From positions 1 through 37,879 of the forward strand of contig CAIMVD010000073.1 in NCBI GenBank assembly GCA_903844815.1: DNA of 37,879 nucleotides, in the 5' to 3' direction. Origin of the DNA: an uncultured Bacteroidota bacterium (GTDB lineage: Bacteria > Bacteroidota > Bacteroidia > Bacteroidales > VadinHA17). The notes under the pieces were generated by a model. It ran no database searches, was not told where the DNA came from, and worked only from the letters and a program-made list of their open reading frames with translations. A program made the translations under genes and the position numbers. This document shows, piece by piece, positions 35,165 to 37,879 of this stretch. Position 1 is the first letter of the stretch, and each line of letters opens with the position of its first letter.

Positions 35165-36235
35165 TTAGCTCTTCGATTCAAATTCTTTCATAGCGTTTAT
35201 GAGTGCTTCTACGCTCTCCCTTGGAAGTGCATTATAGGTAGAAGCGCGGAATCCGCCTACGGAGCGGTGACCCTCGATGCCAAGGATACCTTGTGCTTTG
35301 GCGAAGTCGCCGAACGGCTTTTCAAGCTCCTTATAGTTTTCCGACATTACAAAACAGATATTCATCAGCGATCTGTCTTCGGGATCAGCGATAGTCGGTA
35401 CAAAAAGTTTGTTTCTTTCGATCTCGTCATAGAGCAGGGTAGCTTTTTCAATATTTTTTTTCTGCATGGCCTTAACTCCTCCCAGATCCTTGAGCCATTT
35501 CAATGTCTGCTGAGCGGCAAAAATAGCAAATACCGGAGGTGTATTGAACATAGATTCTCCTTTAATATGAACCCGGTAGTCGAGCATCGAAGGAATCGGG
35601 CGGGTCACCTTGCCCAGTATATCTTCTTTTACAATCACGAAAGCAACGCCTGCAGGGGCAAGGTTTTTCTGTGCACCACCATAAATGATCGCATATTTTG
35701 AAACATCAACCGGACGGCTGAAAATATCTGATGACATGTCGGCTACAAGTGGTATTTTAACATCCAGGTCCTTTTTGAGTTCGGTACCGTAAATTGTGTT
35801 ATTCGATGTTATGTGAAAATAATCGGCATCTTCAGGTATAGTGTAATCCTTTGGAATATAATTGAATAGCTTTTCTTTTGAAGAGGCTACTTCGACTGCT
35901 TCTCCAAATAGTTTAGCCTCCTTAAGTGCCTTGCCAGCCCACTCGCCTGTATTGAGGTATGCCGATTTTTTATTCATAAGGTTCATCGGCACCATCGCAA
36001 ACTGAAGGCTCGCACCTCCTCCAAGGAAAAGAACCTGATATCCTGCGGGGATCTCGAGCAATTCCTTAAAAAGGGCAACTGTATCATTCATACATGCAAC
36101 AAACTCCTTGCTGCGATGGGAAATTTCAAGAATTGACAATCCTGTTCCCGCAAAATCTTTTATTCCTTCAATAGTCTTGTCAATAGTGTACTGTGGAAGA
36201 ATTGACGGACCTGCATAAAAGTTGTGTTTTTTCAT
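35165..36235 (-). CDS. serC: Phosphoserine aminotransferase
   Basis: Converts 3-phosphohydroxypyruvate and glutamate to phosphoserine and 2-oxoglutarate; PLP enzyme, cytosolic; the same enzyme can also act in pyridoxine synthesis. Length is 356 residues, standard. The PLP Lys is Lys190 in [12 protein letters not shown]; other signatures are [10 protein letters not shown] at the start, ISHRSKEF (38-45), [15 protein letters not shown] and [17 protein letters not shown]. First gene of the serine operon. A 106-base AT-rich gap separates it from comB; no exact TAnnTTTG box was found in it. Confidence 0.97.
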   Translation of the reverse strand: MKKHNFYAGPSILPQYTIDKTIEGIKDFAGTGLSILEISHRSKEFVACMNDTVALFKELLEIPAGYQVLFLGGGASLQFAMVPMNLMNKKSAYLNTGEWAGKALKEAKLFGEAVEVASSKEKLFNYIPKDYTIPEDADYFHITSNNTIYGTELKKDLDVKIPLVADMSSDIFSRPVDVSKYAIIYGGAQKNLAPAGVAFVIVKEDILGKVTRPIPSMLDYRVHIKGESMFNTPPVFAIFAAQQTLKWLKDLGGVKAMQKKNIEKATLLYDEIERNKLFVPTIADPEDRSLMNICFVMSENYKELEKPFGDFAKAQGILGIEGHRSVGGFRASTYNALPRESVEALINAMKEFESKS

Positions 36236-36341
36236 GATGAAAATATTATGGTTAATAATTGAAATTTCTAAATGTGAATAAATAAAATATCTTACAAATA
36301 AACGGCAATTACGTTAATTAATTAACACTAAACTTAATTTA

Positions 36342-37064
36342 TTATAACAAACTATCAACAAGAACCCCGTTTTTCATTACAGGGATCTTATCTGTAAAGT
36401 CAGGTGTCAGGCAAAATCCGATGCAATCGTCAAGCTTTTTATCCCTCAATCGTGTTCGTTGGGCTGCTTTATCGATATAACCATTCAGGTCAGGAGCTGC
36501 CAGCGACCACAGGTCGACTGCAGCAATTGTTGAATCGCATATTGTTGAATAAAGTCCTGTCCCCAGAAGGTTTTGGGCAATGGCACCTGCGCAGACTGTA
36601 TCTTCAATATTAAATCTGTTTTTCCATCCGGCACAGAATAAGAGGACATCCTTCTCCTGAAGTGACAACCATTTTGAAATGGCTGTTATGTTAAGGAATG
36701 ATCCGATTACTGTTAATCTGGCCCGGGAGGCAAGAGTTATGATCCCTGTGCCATTGGTTGTGCTGTAGACTATGGTTCTGCCTTCTACCTTTTCTTTAGT
36801 GAAATTAAAAGGGGAATTACCAAAGTCAGCAAAGTCAAGGACAAAACCATCCCGTTCGGCTGCAACAAGGTATCCCCTGGTCTTGTATTCCCTGGCAACT
36901 TCAGCCTCTGCAACAGGAATAATCTCCGAAGCTCCGTTGGCAAAAGCAGTAATTATAGCTGATGAAGCACGCAAGACATCGATAATCACAACAATCGATT
37001 CGCGGTGCTCATCTGCTTCAAACAGGGCGGGTGAAAAGCATGTCTCAAGGTTTCTTACCGCCAT
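36342..37064 (-). CDS. comB: 2-phosphosulfolactate phosphatase (ComB) family
   Basis: 240 residues. Matches the ComB family, Mg-dependent acid phosphatases: IIDVLRASSAIITAFANGA (27-45), GNSPFNFT, and STTNGTGIITLA. In methanogens ComB works in coenzyme M synthesis; in Bacteroidota no coenzyme M pathway is expected, so the real substrate may be different. It starts one base after the gcvT stop, so the two are probably cotranscribed. Placed next to the serine operon, which lacks serB, a phosphatase is notable, but it points to no specific activity. Confidence 0.85.
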   Translation of the reverse strand: MAVRNLETCFSPALFEADEHRESIVVIIDVLRASSAIITAFANGASEIIPVAEAEVAREYKTRGYLVAAERDGFVLDFADFGNSPFNFTKEKVEGRTIVYSTTNGTGIITLASRARLTVIGSFLNITAISKWLSLQEKDVLLFCAGWKNRFNIEDTVCAGAIAQNLLGTGLYSTICDSTIAAVDLWSLAAPDLNGYIDKAAQRTRLRDKKLDDCIGFCLTPDFTDKIPVMKNGVLVDSLL

Positions 37065-37065
37065 A

Positions 37066-37879
37066 TCAACTCTTTTTATAAATCGGAAGAGTAACTACAG
37101 TTGCTTTTATATCCTTATTTCTAATCCTTATAAATATTTCGGTTCCCTGCTTCCAATAACCTTTCGCAAGATAGGCCATTCCTATGCCCTGCTTCATCAC
37201 AGGCGACATGGTGCCCGATGTCACTTCTCCTATAATTTCACCTGATGCATTTACCACTTCATAATGCTGCCGGGGAATCCCACGTTCCGTCATAACGAAT
37301 CCTGTCAGTTTCCTCTTTATACCATTTTCTTTCTGTCCAAGAAGCAGTTCACGATCGATAAATTCTTTCCCGGGAGTAAATTTTGTAATCCAGCCAAGAC
37401 CAGCTTCAATTGGCGAAGTCAGGTCGTTAATATCATTACCATAAAGGCAGAACCCCATCTCAAGTCTCAATGTATCACGTGCTCCCAGACCTGCAGGCTT
37501 AATGCCAAATTCAGCGCCTGCTTCAAAAACAGCATTCCAAAGCTGCTGGCCATCCGGGTTCCTTACATATATTTCACAGCCGCCTGCACCTGTATACCCT
37601 GTTGTCGAAAAGATAACCCCTTCGATTCCGGCAAAACTGAGTTCTTTAAAGGTATAGTATTCCATATCCACGACTGTTGTATCGGTAAGCTTTTGCATAG
37701 CCTTCAGTGCAGACGGGCCCTGAATTGCCAGCTGGGAGTATTCGTCCGAAACATTTATAAGATCAATTCCCTCCTTAAGTCCAAACTCAACCGAGTTCTT
37801 AAGACACCAGTTCCAGTCTTTTTCAATATTTGCAGCATTTACAACAAGAAGATATTTTTCTGCATTGAAGCGGTAAATA
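37066..37879 (-). CDS. gcvT: Aminomethyltransferase (glycine cleavage T protein), 5' part missing
   Basis: T protein of the glycine cleavage system: transfers the methylene group from the lipoylated H protein to tetrahydrofolate. Only the C-terminal 270 residues lie in the window; the start is beyond the right edge. Visible signatures: YRFNAEKYLLVVNAANIEKD near the edge, SQLAIQGPSA, TGYTGAGGCEIYV, LGARDTLRLEMGFCLYGNDI, and SPIEAGLGWITKFT, then the C-terminal barrel with GEVTSGTMSP and GIGMAYL. It has the expected end for a family of about 360 residues. It is followed by comB after one base. Confidence 0.96.
   Translation of the reverse strand, partial: IYRFNAEKYLLVVNAANIEKDWNWCLKNSVEFGLKEGIDLINVSDEYSQLAIQGPSALKAMQKLTDTTVVDMEYYTFKELSFAGIEGVIFSTTGYTGAGGCEIYVRNPDGQQLWNAVFEAGAEFGIKPAGLGARDTLRLEMGFCLYGNDINDLTSPIEAGLGWITKFTPGKEFIDRELLLGQKENGIKRKLTGFVMTERGIPRQHYEVVNASGEIIGEVTSGTMSPVMKQGIGMAYLAKGYWKQGTEIFIRIRNKDIKATVVTLPIYKKS

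Overview
The window comes from a member of the Bacteroidota, most likely order Bacteroidales. Supporting signs are a fused FeoA-FeoB iron transporter, GH92 alpha-mannosidases with lipoprotein or Sec signals, a 6-bladed beta-propeller (DUF5128-type) lipoprotein, a BT_3928-type DoxX protein beside tpiA, a type III phosphoglycerate dehydrogenase with Lys in place of the catalytic His, few Shine-Dalgarno sequences, and promoter boxes of the TTTG / TAnnTTTG type. Genus cannot be fixed from the sequence. No rRNA, tRNA, CRISPR array or complete insertion sequence was seen.

Layout. 1-6093: a glycan-degradation group, with one GH92 lipoprotein (minus) divergent from a transglutaminase-like lipoprotein and a second GH92 enzyme (plus). 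6094-10388: FeoAB, an exported YhcH/NanQ-type protein and an unrecognised secreted protein; the last two are bracketed by two arrays of a 7-bp repeat. 10389-12383: an eroded accessory scar holding an AlbA_2-type ATPase pseudogene with its middle missing and the 3' end of a type I restriction specificity gene (hsdS). 12384-13256: folP. 13257-16540: an A+T-rich accessory block with a small Cys-rich secreted peptide, a beta-propeller lipoprotein and a membrane-anchored thioredoxin-fold protein; the last two genes overlap by four bases. This is the best candidate here for an undescribed system. 16541-23675: a tight plus-strand run tmk, BT_3928-family, tpiA and a 1496-residue secreted protein of unknown function. 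23665-29131: housekeeping and conserved unknowns (YfcE-like phosphoesterase, rsmE, Arc-like plus SPFH pair, a small conserved-looking protein, the PLP-homeostasis protein YggS, a helical protein, a lipoprotein plus secreted-protein pair), closed by a strong bidirectional terminator. 29255-37879: uvrA, an ECF sigma factor, the serine operon serC-serA-DUF1015, a ComB-like phosphatase and the C-terminal part of gcvT, which runs off the right edge.

How the genes work together. The GH92 enzymes, and possibly the YhcH-type protein, fit extracytoplasmic processing of mannose-containing glycans, but no SusC/SusD pair lies in the window. serC-serA-DUF1015 makes phosphoserine from 3-phosphoglycerate; no serB is visible. 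gcvT and folP both belong to folate one-carbon metabolism but are not adjacent. Several intergenic regions carry short tandem or inverted repeats of at least three sequence families.

Start sites were moved inward where the longest frame began at TTG/GTG or ahead of a signal peptide (FeoAB, YhcH-type, Cys-rich peptide, tmk, YfcE-like, rsmE, Arc-like, yggS). All assignments rest on reading motifs by eye; no database search was run.
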